A DNA stretch of 7,671 nt from contig NZ_CAMPHN010000194.1 in assembly GCF_946885885.1 (NCBI RefSeq), positions 1-7,671 on the forward strand, in the 5' to 3' direction. The notes under the pieces are model-generated. The model was not told where the DNA came from, searched no databases, and saw nothing but the letters and a program-made list of their open reading frames with translations. Positions 1 through 6,910 of this stretch are shown piece after piece (the stretch's first letter is position 1; each line of letters begins with the position of its first letter). This DNA comes from an uncultured Pseudomonas sp. (GTDB lineage: Bacteria > Pseudomonadota > Gammaproteobacteria > Pseudomonadales > Pseudomonadaceae). A program made the translations under genes and the position numbers.

Positions 1-29
1 AGCGGCTGTTTGGCTAAGAAAAACCGCGG

Positions 30-755
<726 letters not shown>

Positions 756-757
756 CG

Positions 758-1300
758 CTACTGGGCCTGCTGTTCGGCGGGTGGGTTTTTCGGCTGGATC
801 ACCATGTCGATGCGCGGGCGTGGCGTGGTGAGGTTGACCCCATTGGCGCGACCGGCGTTGACGATCTGGCGCTGGGTGTCATAGACGATTTTCTCGCCTT
901 CGAAGGTGTTGCCTTCCTGAATGACCTTGGCCTGATCGATCAATACGATGCGTTCGTTGGCCGCGAAGTACTGGATGGTCAGGCCGTAGGCCTTGACGAT
1001 CTGCTTGTCCGCGGCGGGTTTCTGCTCGTAGTAGGCGGGTTTGCCGACGGCGGTAAACACCTCGATATCGCCCTGGGCGTTCTGCGTGATGGTCACCTTG
1101 TCGCCGGTGATCTTCAGGGTGCCTTGGGTGATCACGACATCGCCGCGATAGACCGCAACGCCTTGTTTGTCATCGAGTTCCGCAGTGTCGGCCTGGACTC
1201 GGATCGGCTGCTCGCGATCGCTTGGCAATGCCCAGGCGCCGGCGCTTCCGAGCGCGATGCCTAAACTGAGCAGAAGGGGGAAGGTTTTAACGAACCTCAT
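758..1300 (-). CDS. lptA: Periplasmic LPS-bridge protein LptA
   Basis: LptA forms the periplasmic beta-jellyroll filament that carries LPS from LptC to LptD at the outer membrane. The 180-residue product starts with a clear Sec signal peptide: Arg2/Lys5, a Leu-rich core at about 7-18, and a likely AWA|L cleavage after residue 24. The OstA-type domain follows (about 30-150), with the family-typical stretches [19 protein letters not shown] and [17 protein letters not shown]. The C-terminal tail is Pro/Gln-rich. E. coli LptA is 185 residues. The ATG is preceded by AAGAGG with 5-base spacing. The start lies inside the last 14 bases of lptC in a different frame, which implies coupling. The stop is 2 bases before lptB. 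Context and sequence agree. Confidence 0.95.
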   Translation of the reverse strand: MRFVKTFPLLLSLGIALGSAGAWALPSDREQPIRVQADTAELDDKQGVAVYRGDVVITQGTLKITGDKVTITQNAQGDIEVFTAVGKPAYYEQKPAADKQIVKAYGLTIQYFAANERIVLIDQAKVIQEGNTFEGEKIVYDTQRQIVNAGRANGVNLTTPRPRIDMVIQPKNPPAEQQAQ

Positions 1301-1856
1301 GTTGGCCTCTTACGTTGGACAGCAGGAGCATCCGGCCGTCATTCAAATACGCTTTCATTCCTTGTGCCGTGGTGACCCCATTGGCGGCGTCGATTCTAAC
1401 GGCTTGCTTGGTCTGCGCATATTCCTTCTCGGGAAATACCGTCAAGCGACTGGTGGTGAGGATCGTCGGGCGTCCCTTGGCATCGGTGCGTTCGACGCGC
1501 ACCTTGTCGATCAATTCGACCTCGCTGCCCTTGGGGGCGACTTCGCCGCGTTCGCTGCTGATCTTCCAAGGCAGCTCGGTGCCGCGATACAGGTCCATGT
1601 GCGGGTTGCTCAGCAGGGTGATGTCGCTGGCCTTGACGTGCTCCAGCTTGGCGGCGTTCATCCGGTAATGAATCTTGCCGTCTTGCTGATATTGCACGGT
1701 GTTGGCATTGATCACATAAAAGTCGATCGGGCTTTCCGTGCCGTTCTGTGCCGGCTTGTCGGAAAAGCTGTCGGGGCTGATATTCCAATAGCCGACCGCC
1801 ACCAGTAGCGCGGCGGCGACGGTGAACAGCACGGCGGTGAAAAATTTACGCAGCAT
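1287..1856 (-). CDS. lptC: Inner-membrane-anchored LPS transport protein LptC
   Basis: LptC is a bitopic inner-membrane protein that accepts LPS from LptB2FG and passes it to LptA through a shared jellyroll fold. The 189-residue protein (E. coli 191) has a single N-terminal membrane helix (about 5-23, Ala/Val/Leu-rich) after the basic start MLRK. A periplasmic domain follows, with the family-like stretch LLSNPHMDLYRG and a C-terminal QGMKAYLNDGRMLLLSNVRG segment. That C-terminal part is where LptC contacts LptA in the known system. The start is supported by AAGAG six bases upstream; this Shine-Dalgarno overlaps the kdsC stop codon. The 3' end overlaps lptA by 14 bases. LptC sequences diverge strongly between genera, so identification rests on topology, length and position as well as similarity. 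Confidence 0.93.
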   Translation of the reverse strand: MLRKFFTAVLFTVAAALLVAVGYWNISPDSFSDKPAQNGTESPIDFYVINANTVQYQQDGKIHYRMNAAKLEHVKASDITLLSNPHMDLYRGTELPWKISSERGEVAPKGSEVELIDKVRVERTDAKGRPTILTTSRLTVFPEKEYAQTKQAVRIDAANGVTTAQGMKAYLNDGRMLLLSNVRGQHEVR

Positions 1857-1865
1857 AACGGGCTC

Positions 1866-2399
1866 TTATAAGTAGGCGGTCTGTGCGGCTTCGAGGCTGC
1901 CTTGGGCGCGCATGATCAGCTCGCAGAATTCGCGTGCCGCGCCTTCGCCGCCGTTTGCCCGGGTTACCGCGTGGGCGTGCTGGCGAACGAAAGGGTCGGC
2001 GCTGGCAACCGCCATGCCCAGGCCGACGCGACGAATGACCGGCAAATCCGGCAGGTCGTCGCCCAGATAGGCGACCTGTTCATAGCTCAGGCCGAGTTCG
2101 CCGAGCAGTTCGTCGAGCACCACCAGCTTGTCCTCGCGGCCCTGATACAGGTGTTGGATGCCTAGGTTCTGTGCGCGCCGCTCCACCACCGGGGTCTTGC
2201 GTCCGCTGATAATGGCGGTGCGTACGCCGGAGGCGATCAGCATCTTGATGCCGTGGCCGTCGAGGGTATTGAAGGTCTTGAATTCGCTGCCGTCGACCAG
2301 GAAGTACAGCTTGCCGTCGGTGAGTACGCCGTCGACATCGAAGATCGCTAGTTTGATGGCTTGGGCGCGTTGTTGCAGGTCGACACTGATGAGATCCAT
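1866..2399 (-). CDS. kdsC: 3-deoxy-D-manno-octulosonate 8-phosphate phosphatase KdsC
   Basis: KdsC removes the phosphate from Kdo 8-phosphate, giving Kdo for LPS inner-core assembly in the cytoplasm. It is a minimal, cap-less HAD-family phosphatase that works as a tetramer. The 177-residue sequence shows all HAD motifs. Motif I is FDVDGVLTDG with the nucleophile Asp21 and general acid/base Asp23, motif II is ISGR with Ser65, the conserved Lys is Lys91, and motif III is GDDLPD (Asp113, Asp114, Asp117) for magnesium. E. coli KdsC is slightly longer at 188. Its ATG shares one base with the kdsD stop (TAATG on the minus strand), and GGAG lies 7 bases upstream. The direct link to kdsD places consecutive Kdo-pathway enzymes together, although the KdsA step between them is encoded elsewhere. 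Confidence 0.96.
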   Translation of the reverse strand: MDLISVDLQQRAQAIKLAIFDVDGVLTDGKLYFLVDGSEFKTFNTLDGHGIKMLIASGVRTAIISGRKTPVVERRAQNLGIQHLYQGREDKLVVLDELLGELGLSYEQVAYLGDDLPDLPVIRRVGLGMAVASADPFVRQHAHAVTRANGGEGAAREFCELIMRAQGSLEAAQTAYL

Positions 2400-3373
2400 T
2401 ACATGACTCCGGCGCGTAGCAGGTCGTGCATATTCAGCGCGCCCACCGGTTGCTCGTCGTCATCGATCACCACCAGCGAACTGATTTTGTGGTCTTCCAT
2501 GATTTTCAGCGCTTCGGCGGCGAGCATGTCGGCGCGGGCGGTCTTGCCGTGTGCGGTCATCACTTCGTCGATGATCGCCTGGCGCACATCGATGCCGCGA
2601 TCCAGGGCGCGGCGCAGGTCGCCGTCGGTGAATATCCCGGCCAGGCGGCCGTCGCCTTCCATTACCACCGTCATGCCCAGTCCCTTTGCGGTCATTTCCA
2701 GCAGCGCTTCGCGCAGTGCGGTGCCACGTTGCACTCTTGGCAGGCTGTCACCCGCGTGCATGACGTTTTCCACCTTCAGTAGCAGGCGTCGGCCCAGGGC
2801 GCCGCCTGGATGCGAGAAGGCGAAGTCTTCGGCGGTGAAGCCGCGGGCTTCCAGCAGTGCGATGGCCAGGGCGTCGCCCAATACCAGGGATACGGTGGTG
2901 GAGGAGGTCGGTGCCAGGTTGAGTGGGCAGGCTTCCAGGGCGACCCGGGCGTCCAGGTTGACTTCTGCAGCCTTGGCCAGCGGCGAATCCGGGTTGCCGG
3001 TCATGCTGATCAAGGTGATGCCGAGGCGCTTGATCAGCGGCAGCAGGGTGACGATCTCCGCGGTCGAACCCGAGTTGGACAGGGCCAGCACCACGTCATC
3101 GCGGGTGATCATGCCCATGTCGCCGTGGCTGGCTTCGGCCGGGTGGACGAAAAATGCCGTGGTACCGGTACTGGCCAGAGTGGCGGCGATCTTGTTGCCG
3201 ATGTGCCCGGATTTGCCCATCCCCACCACGACCACCCGGCCCTTGCTCGCGAGAATCAGTTCGCAGGCGCGGATGAAGTCGCCGTCGATGCGCTGCAGCA
3301 GGTCTTGGACTGCTTCCAGTTCGAGGCGAATGGTGCGTTGCGCCGATTTGATCAGCTCGTTGGCTTGGTTCAT
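2399..3373 (-). CDS. kdsD: D-arabinose 5-phosphate isomerase KdsD
   Basis: KdsD converts D-ribulose 5-phosphate to D-arabinose 5-phosphate, the first committed step toward Kdo. The 324-residue protein (E. coli 328) has an N-terminal SIS sugar-isomerase domain (about 40-175) followed by two CBS domains (about 205-262 and 270-324). Lys54, Glu106, Glu147 and His188 fall where the known catalytic residues Lys59, Glu111, Glu152 and His193 of E. coli KdsD sit, with a constant offset of five. Motifs GMGKSGHIGNK and ALSNSGSTAE mark the sugar-phosphate site. It is the first gene of the minus-strand operon, behind a perfect TATAAT about 50 bases upstream. The Shine-Dalgarno is weak. A paralogous isomerase such as GutQ or KpsF is possible, but the Kdo/Lpt context argues for KdsD. 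Confidence 0.96.
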   Translation of the reverse strand: MNQANELIKSAQRTIRLELEAVQDLLQRIDGDFIRACELILASKGRVVVVGMGKSGHIGNKIAATLASTGTTAFFVHPAEASHGDMGMITRDDVVLALSNSGSTAEIVTLLPLIKRLGITLISMTGNPDSPLAKAAEVNLDARVALEACPLNLAPTSSTTVSLVLGDALAIALLEARGFTAEDFAFSHPGGALGRRLLLKVENVMHAGDSLPRVQRGTALREALLEMTAKGLGMTVVMEGDGRLAGIFTDGDLRRALDRGIDVRQAIIDEVMTAHGKTARADMLAAEALKIMEDHKISSLVVIDDDEQPVGALNMHDLLRAGVM

Positions 3374-3424
3374 CTGGATCGCTTCTTGGCAGCTGAGTAA
3401 AGACGTGTCGACTAAAAGGCCGCG

Positions 3425-3453
3425 ATTATAGCCGGAAAGGGGCGTTGACTCAC
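3425..3453 (-). promoter_or_regulatory. Predicted sigma-70 promoter of the kdsD-kdsC-lptCAB operon
   Basis: Read on the minus strand, 3430-3425 is a perfect TATAAT. Seventeen bases upstream, 3453-3448 reads GTGAGT, a weak -35 that matches TTGACA at three positions. Transcription would start near 3418, giving a leader of about 45 bases before the kdsD ATG at 3373. The perfect -10 and its position at the head of the operon are seen directly; activity is inferred. No second good -10 was noticed nearby on this strand. Confidence 0.6.
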
Positions 3454-3467
3454 CTGGGAATCCTCGT

Positions 3468-3506
3468 GCGCCTGTAGGCGCTTCCCTGGGGGAGCCGTTG
3501 CGACGG
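3468..3506. repeat. Cluster of short inverted repeats in the divergent intergenic region
   Basis: Three small dyads lie end to end. GCGCCT-GT-AGGCGC is at 3468-3481. A GCTTCC/GGGAGC hairpin with one G-T pair and a CTGG loop is at 3480-3495. CCGT-TGCG-ACGG is at 3495-3506. They sit between the two divergent promoters and are not followed by a T-run on either strand, so they do not look like terminators. They could be a regulator binding region or a decayed REP-like element. The dyads themselves are certain; their role is unknown. Confidence 0.45.
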
Positions 3507-3577
3507 TAAAAGGTCGCCGGTCCGAGCGGTTTGTTTGCGCTTAGTCGCAGTGTCGCTATTCGTCACATTTTCGATCT

Positions 3578-3594
3578 TTGGTGCGGCAATTGCT
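3578..3594 (+). promoter_or_regulatory. Sigma-54-like -24/-12 motif upstream of mlaF
   Basis: TTGGTGCGGCAATTGCT fits the RpoN consensus YTGGCACGNNNNTTGCW except for TG in place of CA. The invariant GG (3580-3581) and GC (3592-3593) are exactly ten bases apart. It overlaps the -35 and spacer of the sigma-70 promoter. No activator site was recognised. The match could be chance in GC-rich DNA, so this is a candidate only. Confidence 0.35.
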
Positions 3595-3606
3595 CAGTGC
3601 TATAGT
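3578..3606 (+). promoter_or_regulatory. Predicted sigma-70 extended -10 promoter of the mla operon
   Basis: TATAGT at 3601-3606 matches TATAAT at five of six positions and is preceded by TGC (3598-3600), an extended -10. TTGGTG at 3578-3583 gives a partial -35 with a 17-base spacer. The start point would be near 3612-3613, leaving a leader of about 80 bases before the mlaF ATG at 3694. This is the best sigma-70 signal in front of mlaF. Activity is inferred. Confidence 0.6.
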
Positions 3607-3640
3607 GCGCGGCCATTTTCACTACGGTGCATGCGGCAGT

Positions 3641-3656
3641 GCCCTTTCCGCAGGGC
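3641..3656 (+). other. Small hairpin in the mlaF leader
   Basis: GCCCT (3641-3645) and AGGGC (3652-3656) form a five-base-pair stem with a six-base loop, extendable by one T-G pair. It lies in the predicted 5' leader, 37 bases before the mlaF start, with no T-run after it. It could affect mRNA stability or may be incidental. Confidence 0.3.
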
Positions 3657-3693
3657 GATGCGTCTATCAGGAAGCGTTGAGCAAGGAGTCCGG

Positions 3694-4503
3694 ATGAACG
3701 CCGACAACCAGTATGCAGTCGAGCTGAAAGGCGTCAGTTTCAAACGTGGCGCCCGCACCATTTTCGATAATATCGATATTCGCATTCCGCGCGGCAAGGT
3801 GACCGGCATCATGGGGCCGTCCGGGTGCGGCAAAACCACTCTGTTGCGCCTGATCGCCGCCGAACTCAGGCCGAGCCAGGGCGAGGTCTGGGTCAACCAG
3901 CAGAACCTGCCGACACTGTCGCGTGGCGAGTTGTTCGACATGCGCAAACAGATGGGCGTGCTGTTCCAGAGCGGCGCGCTCTTTACCGACCTGGACGTGT
4001 TCGAGAACGTGGCCTTTCCGCTGCGCGTGCATACCAAGTTGCCCGAAGAAATGATCCGCGACATCGTCCTGATGAAGCTGCAGGCTGTCGGCTTGCGTGG
4101 CGCCGTGGAACTGATGCCGGACGAGCTGTCGGGCGGTATGAAGCGCCGGGTCGCCCTGGCCCGGGCGATCGCTCTGGATCCGCAGGTGCTGATGTACGAC
4201 GAGCCTTTCGTCGGTCAGGACCCGATCGCCATGGGCGTTTTGGTGCGCTTGATCCGCCTGCTCAACGATGCCTTGGGCATTACCAGCATCGTGGTGTCCC
4301 ACGATCTAGCGGAGACCGCGAGCATCGCCGATTACCTGTACATCGTCGGCGACACCCAGGTGCTGGGGCAGGGCACGCCGGACGAGCTGATGAAGTCGGA
4401 GAACCCACGGGTGCGCCAATTCATGCAGGGCACCCCGGATGGGCCGGTGCCGTTCCACTTTCCCGCGGCGAGCTACCGCGACGATTTATTGGGAGGGCGC
4501 TGA
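3694..4503 (+). CDS. mlaF: Phospholipid ABC transporter ATP-binding protein MlaF
   Basis: MlaF is the ATPase of the inner-membrane MlaFEDB complex, which moves phospholipids between the inner membrane and the periplasmic carrier MlaC to keep the outer leaflet free of them. From ATG 3694 the protein is 269 residues, as in E. coli. Walker A is GPSGCGKTT (41-49, Lys47), the Q-loop is Gln92, the signature is LSGGM (145-149), Walker B is VLMYDE (165-170), and the switch is His203. The C-terminal tail [18 protein letters not shown] matches the extension that in E. coli MlaF reaches across the dimer and supports MlaB binding. AAGGAG at 3683-3688, five bases upstream, fixes this start. An upstream in-frame TTG at 3535 would add an unrelated leader and span the promoter. 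The stop overlaps mlaE as TGATG. Confidence 0.96.
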   Translation: MNADNQYAVELKGVSFKRGARTIFDNIDIRIPRGKVTGIMGPSGCGKTTLLRLIAAELRPSQGEVWVNQQNLPTLSRGELFDMRKQMGVLFQSGALFTDLDVFENVAFPLRVHTKLPEEMIRDIVLMKLQAVGLRGAVELMPDELSGGMKRRVALARAIALDPQVLMYDEPFVGQDPIAMGVLVRLIRLLNDALGITSIVVSHDLAETASIADYLYIVGDTQVLGQGTPDELMKSENPRVRQFMQGTPDGPVPFHFPAASYRDDLLGGR

Positions 4504-5300
4504 TGCGCAAGGTATCTGCAGTCGAACGGGTTCGCCTGTTCGGCCGCGCCGGGATCGACGTGGTCGCTACGCTCGGGCGATCGTTCGTGTTCCTGCTGCG
4601 CGCGATTTTCGGCCGCGGCACCACCGGCCATTCCTGGCAGTTGTTGACCAAGCAACTGTATGCGGTCGGCGTCATGTCCCTGGCGATCATCGTGGTCTCG
4701 GGCATTTTCATCGGTATGGTGCTGGCGCTGCAGGGCTTCAGCATTCTGGCCAAGTACGGTTCCGAGCAGGCGGTCGGCCAGATGGTCGCCTTGACCCTGC
4801 TGCGCGAACTGGGGCCGGTGGTCACCGCCTTGCTGTTCGCCGGACGCGCCGGTTCGGCGTTGACCGCCGAGATCGGCAACATGAAGTCCACCGAGCAGCT
4901 GTCCAGCCTGGAAATGATCGGCGTCGACCCGCTGAAATACATCGTTGCGCCGCGTTTGTGGGCCGGTTTCATCTCGATGCCGCTGCTGGCGATGATCTTC
5001 AGCGTGGTCGGTATCTGGGGCGCCGCCATGGTCGCGGTGGACTGGCTCGGCGTATACGAGGGCTCGTTCTGGGCCAATATGCAAAGCAGCGTTTATTTCC
5101 GCGAAGACGTGCTCAATGGTGTGATCAAAAGCATTGTCTTCGCTTTCGTGGTGACCTGGATCGCCGTGTTCCAGGGCTACGACTGCGAGCCGACTTCGGA
5201 AGGCATCAGTCGCGCCACGACCCGTACAGTGGTCTATGCCTCGCTCTCCGTGCTGGGGTTGGACTTCATTTTGACCGCTTTGATGTTTGGAGACTTCTGA
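4503..5300 (+). CDS. mlaE: Phospholipid ABC transporter permease MlaE
   Basis: MlaE is the permease dimer of MlaFEDB and forms the lipid pocket below the MlaD ring. The 265-residue protein (E. coli 260) starts with an amphipathic stretch (about 1-40) and then has several hydrophobic segments: about 54-78, 95-118, 148-179, 208-225 and 241-262. Family hallmarks are RELGPV (101-106), FAGRAGSA (112-119) and the segment [14 protein letters not shown] (130-143), which corresponds to the part facing the ATPase. The ATG at 4503 overlaps the mlaF TGA, and GGGAGG at 4491-4496 provides a strong ribosome site. The 3' end overlaps mlaD the same way, so the three transporter genes are probably translated in step. 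An alternative chloroplast TGD-like label would be the same family. Confidence 0.96.
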   Translation: MRKVSAVERVRLFGRAGIDVVATLGRSFVFLLRAIFGRGTTGHSWQLLTKQLYAVGVMSLAIIVVSGIFIGMVLALQGFSILAKYGSEQAVGQMVALTLLRELGPVVTALLFAGRAGSALTAEIGNMKSTEQLSSLEMIGVDPLKYIVAPRLWAGFISMPLLAMIFSVVGIWGAAMVAVDWLGVYEGSFWANMQSSVYFREDVLNGVIKSIVFAFVVTWIAVFQGYDCEPTSEGISRATTRTVVYASLSVLGLDFILTALMFGDF

Positions 5301-5770
5301 TGCAAAACCGCACCCTGGAAATCGGTGTCGGCCTGTTCCTGCTGGCCGGGCTGTTGGCCTTGTTGCTGCTGGCGCTGCGTGTCAGCGGCCTGGCGGTGGG
5401 CGATAGCAACGGTACTTATAAGGTCTACGCGCATTTCGAGAACATCGCCGGTCTGACCGTCAGAGCCAAGGTGACCATGGCCGGCGTGACCATCGGTAAG
5501 GTGACCGCCATCGATCTGGACCGCGATAGCTACACCGGGCGCGTGACCATGGCCCTCGATAAGGACGTGAATAATCTGCCGCTCGATTCCACCGCTTCGA
5601 TCCTGACCGCCGGTTTGCTCGGCGAGAAGTACGTCGGCATCAGCGTCGGTGGCGAGGAAGAAGTGCTCGAAGATGGCAGTACCATTCACGACACCCAGTC
5701 GTCGCTGGTATTGGAAGATCTGATCGGTAAATTCCTGCTCAATTCGGTCAATAAAGACCAGACCAAATGA
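5300..5770 (+). CDS. mlaD: MCE-domain phospholipid-binding protein MlaD
   Basis: MlaD forms a hexameric periplasmic ring on MlaFEDB, with a central hydrophobic pore that exchanges phospholipid with MlaC. The 156-residue protein has one N-terminal membrane anchor (about 8-26, Leu/Ala-rich). A single MCE domain follows (about 38-116), with the typical GLTVRAKVTMAGVTIGKV start and the conserved LLGEKYVGISVG end that forms the pore loop. A C-terminal segment rich in Leu/Val (SLVLEDLIGKFLL) would form the basket helix. E. coli MlaD is 183 residues; the missing length is at the C-terminus, beyond this helix. The ATG overlaps the mlaE TGA, and GGAG lies seven bases upstream (5289-5292). Confidence 0.95.
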   Translation: MQNRTLEIGVGLFLLAGLLALLLLALRVSGLAVGDSNGTYKVYAHFENIAGLTVRAKVTMAGVTIGKVTAIDLDRDSYTGRVTMALDKDVNNLPLDSTASILTAGLLGEKYVGISVGGEEEVLEDGSTIHDTQSSLVLEDLIGKFLLNSVNKDQTK

Positions 5771-5784
5771 TGAGGATACGGACA

Positions 5785-6417
5785 ATGATTAAATCGCTGC
5801 GTAACAGTTTATGCGTACTGCTGGCCGCCCTGCCGTTGCTGGCCATCGCCGCGCCGGCGGCCCATGAGGTCGTGCAACAAACCACTGAAGTGCTGCTGGC
5901 GGATTTGAAGACCAATAAAGAGCGCTATCGCACCGATCCGGGTGCCTTTTATCAGGCCTTGAACGATATTCTCGGCCCCGTGGTGGACGTCGAGGGTATT
6001 TCCCGCGGGGTCATGACCGTGCGCTATTCGCGCCAGGCCACGCCGGAGCAAATGGCGCGTTTTCAGGAGAACTTCAAGCGCAGCCTGATGCAGTTCTATG
6101 GCAATGCCTTGCTCGAGTACAACAACCAGGATATCCGCGTGCTGCCGGCCAGCGGCGCTCAGGACCCGAAGCGCGCTGCGGTCAATATGGAAATCACCGA
6201 TGGCAAGGGCGTCGTCTATCCGTTGTCCTACACCATGGTCAACGAAGGCGGCACCTGGAAGATGCGCAATGTGATCATCAACGGCATCAACGTCGGCAAG
6301 CTGTTCCGCGACCAGTTCGCCCAGTCCATGCAAAACCACAACAACGACCTGGATAAGGTCATCGCCACCTGGGCGGACACCGTGGCCAAAGCTCGCGAAA
6401 CCAAGGGCGAGTCGTGA
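5785..6417 (+). CDS. mlaC: Periplasmic phospholipid carrier MlaC
   Basis: MlaC is the soluble periplasmic shuttle that carries phospholipid between the outer-membrane MlaA-porin complex and the MlaD ring. From ATG 5785 the protein is 210 residues (E. coli 211). It starts with a Sec signal peptide: Lys3/Arg6, a Leu/Ala core, and likely cleavage near Ala22-Ala23. The Tol-tolerance (Ttg2D-like) domain follows, with HEVVQQTTEVLLADLKTNK, a VVDVEGISRGVM region and GGTWKMRNVIINGINVGKLFRDQF near the end. Two earlier in-frame ATGs at 5767 and 5770 overlap the mlaD stop and would add six residues (MMRIRT). I prefer 5785 because GAGG at 5772-5775 is nine bases upstream of it and because the signal peptide is then of normal length. 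The 3' end overlaps mlaB by four bases. Confidence 0.94.
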   Translation: MIKSLRNSLCVLLAALPLLAIAAPAAHEVVQQTTEVLLADLKTNKERYRTDPGAFYQALNDILGPVVDVEGISRGVMTVRYSRQATPEQMARFQENFKRSLMQFYGNALLEYNNQDIRVLPASGAQDPKRAAVNMEITDGKGVVYPLSYTMVNEGGTWKMRNVIINGINVGKLFRDQFAQSMQNHNNDLDKVIATWADTVAKARETKGES

Positions 6418-6722
6418 GTCGGGCCAGTATCGTCGAGCAGGCACCGGGTGATTTTCAGTTGCTCGGTGTGCTGGATTATCTGAGCGGGCCGGATCTGCGT
6501 GAGCAGGGTGCGCGCTTGATCGGCGCCAGTCAGGCGCGGGTCTGTACGATCGATTGCGCCGGCGTGAAGAAATCCAGCAGCGTCGGCCTGGCACTGTTGT
6601 TGGCGTTTATGCGCGATGCGGGGGCTGCTGGTAAAACCGTTACGGTAAAGAATCTGCCCGAGGATATGCGCGGCATCGCCGGCGTCTGTGAACTGCTCGA
6701 GCTGCTGCCGCTCGGGTCCTGA
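6414..6722 (+). CDS. mlaB: STAS-domain protein MlaB of the Mla transporter
   Basis: MlaB is a small cytoplasmic STAS protein that binds MlaF and is needed for assembly and ATPase activity of MlaFEDB. The 102-residue product (E. coli 97) has the STAS pattern of alternating strands and helices. The strand VCTIDCAGV is followed by KKSSSVGLALLLAFM, where Ser56 aligns by position with the functionally important Thr52 of E. coli MlaB. The start is GTG at 6414, overlapping the mlaC stop as GTGA, with AAGGG at 6403-6407 six bases upstream. Small STAS proteins also occur as anti-anti-sigma factors, but position directly after mlaC decides the call. It is the last gene of the operon before a terminator. 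Confidence 0.92.
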   Translation: MSRASIVEQAPGDFQLLGVLDYLSGPDLREQGARLIGASQARVCTIDCAGVKKSSSVGLALLLAFMRDAGAAGKTVTVKNLPEDMRGIAGVCELLELLPLGS

Positions 6723-6755
6723 GCCTTTGCGCTCGCCGCGCTTGGTCGGTCCATT

Positions 6756-6789
6756 GCCACGCGGGGTTCGCAGGCGCGGGGCTTTTTTT
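6756..6789 (+). terminator. Intrinsic terminator after the mla operon
   Basis: GCCACGCG (6756-6763) pairs with CGCGGGGC (6775-6782), making seven G-C pairs and one A-G mismatch, around an 11-base loop. Seven T's follow at once (6783-6789). It lies 33 bases after the mlaB stop and is a classic Rho-independent terminator that should separate mlaFEDCB from ibaG-murA. Confidence 0.85.
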
Positions 6790-6790
6790 G

Positions 6791-6796
6791 TATGAT
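6791..6796 (+). promoter_or_regulatory. Candidate -10 element for ibaG-murA
   Basis: TATGAT at 6791-6796 matches TATAAT at five of six positions and begins two bases after the terminator T-run. The region where a -35 would fall lies inside the terminator hairpin and has no good TTGACA match. A start near 6803 would leave a leader of about 108 bases before ibaG. The strong terminator upstream means some promoter for ibaG-murA is expected here. The rest of 6723-6910 holds no gene that I can see. Confidence 0.4.
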
Positions 6797-6910
6797 GCTC
6801 GCCCCGCAGGCCGCGGAAGCCGGTTCGGCCGATCCGCATAGGCCGCCCAAAATTCCGACAGGTTGCCCCGCTCTGCTGTCGTTAATCCATGCATTGATCC
6901 GAGGTTGAGC

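Noticed and set aside
2361..3431. 356-codon open frame on the plus strand opposite kdsD
   Set aside because: Its Ser/Arg/Ala-rich composition is typical of a shadow frame. It also spans the kdsD promoter, and kdsD has all catalytic residues.
3445..3450. TTGACT resembling a plus-strand -35
   Set aside because: No -10-like hexamer occurs 16-18 bases downstream (the region reads GCGCCT and similar).
3535..3693. TTG-initiated N-terminal extension of MlaF resembling a signal peptide
   Set aside because: An ABC ATPase needs no export signal. The extension covers the predicted promoter, and ATG 3694 has an ideal AAGGAG.
3825..4502. Upstream extension of the mlaE frame through mlaF, giving a 491-residue protein
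   Set aside because: The part before 4503 is Arg/Gly/Ala-rich shadow sequence of mlaF. The mlaE start at 4503 has GGGAGG six bases upstream and fits the family length.
4439..5299. Upstream extension of the mlaD frame through mlaE
   Set aside because: It is an Arg-rich shadow of mlaE; the true start at 5300 has GGAG and an immediate membrane anchor.
6819..6829. GCCG-GTT-CGGC dyad in the ibaG leader
   Set aside because: A four-base-pair stem in GC-rich DNA is expected by chance and has no associated signal.
6863..6910. TTG-initiated 16-residue extension of IbaG
   Set aside because: There is no good ribosome site before it. The start at 6911 has GAGG with six-base spacing and matches the BolA family N-terminus.
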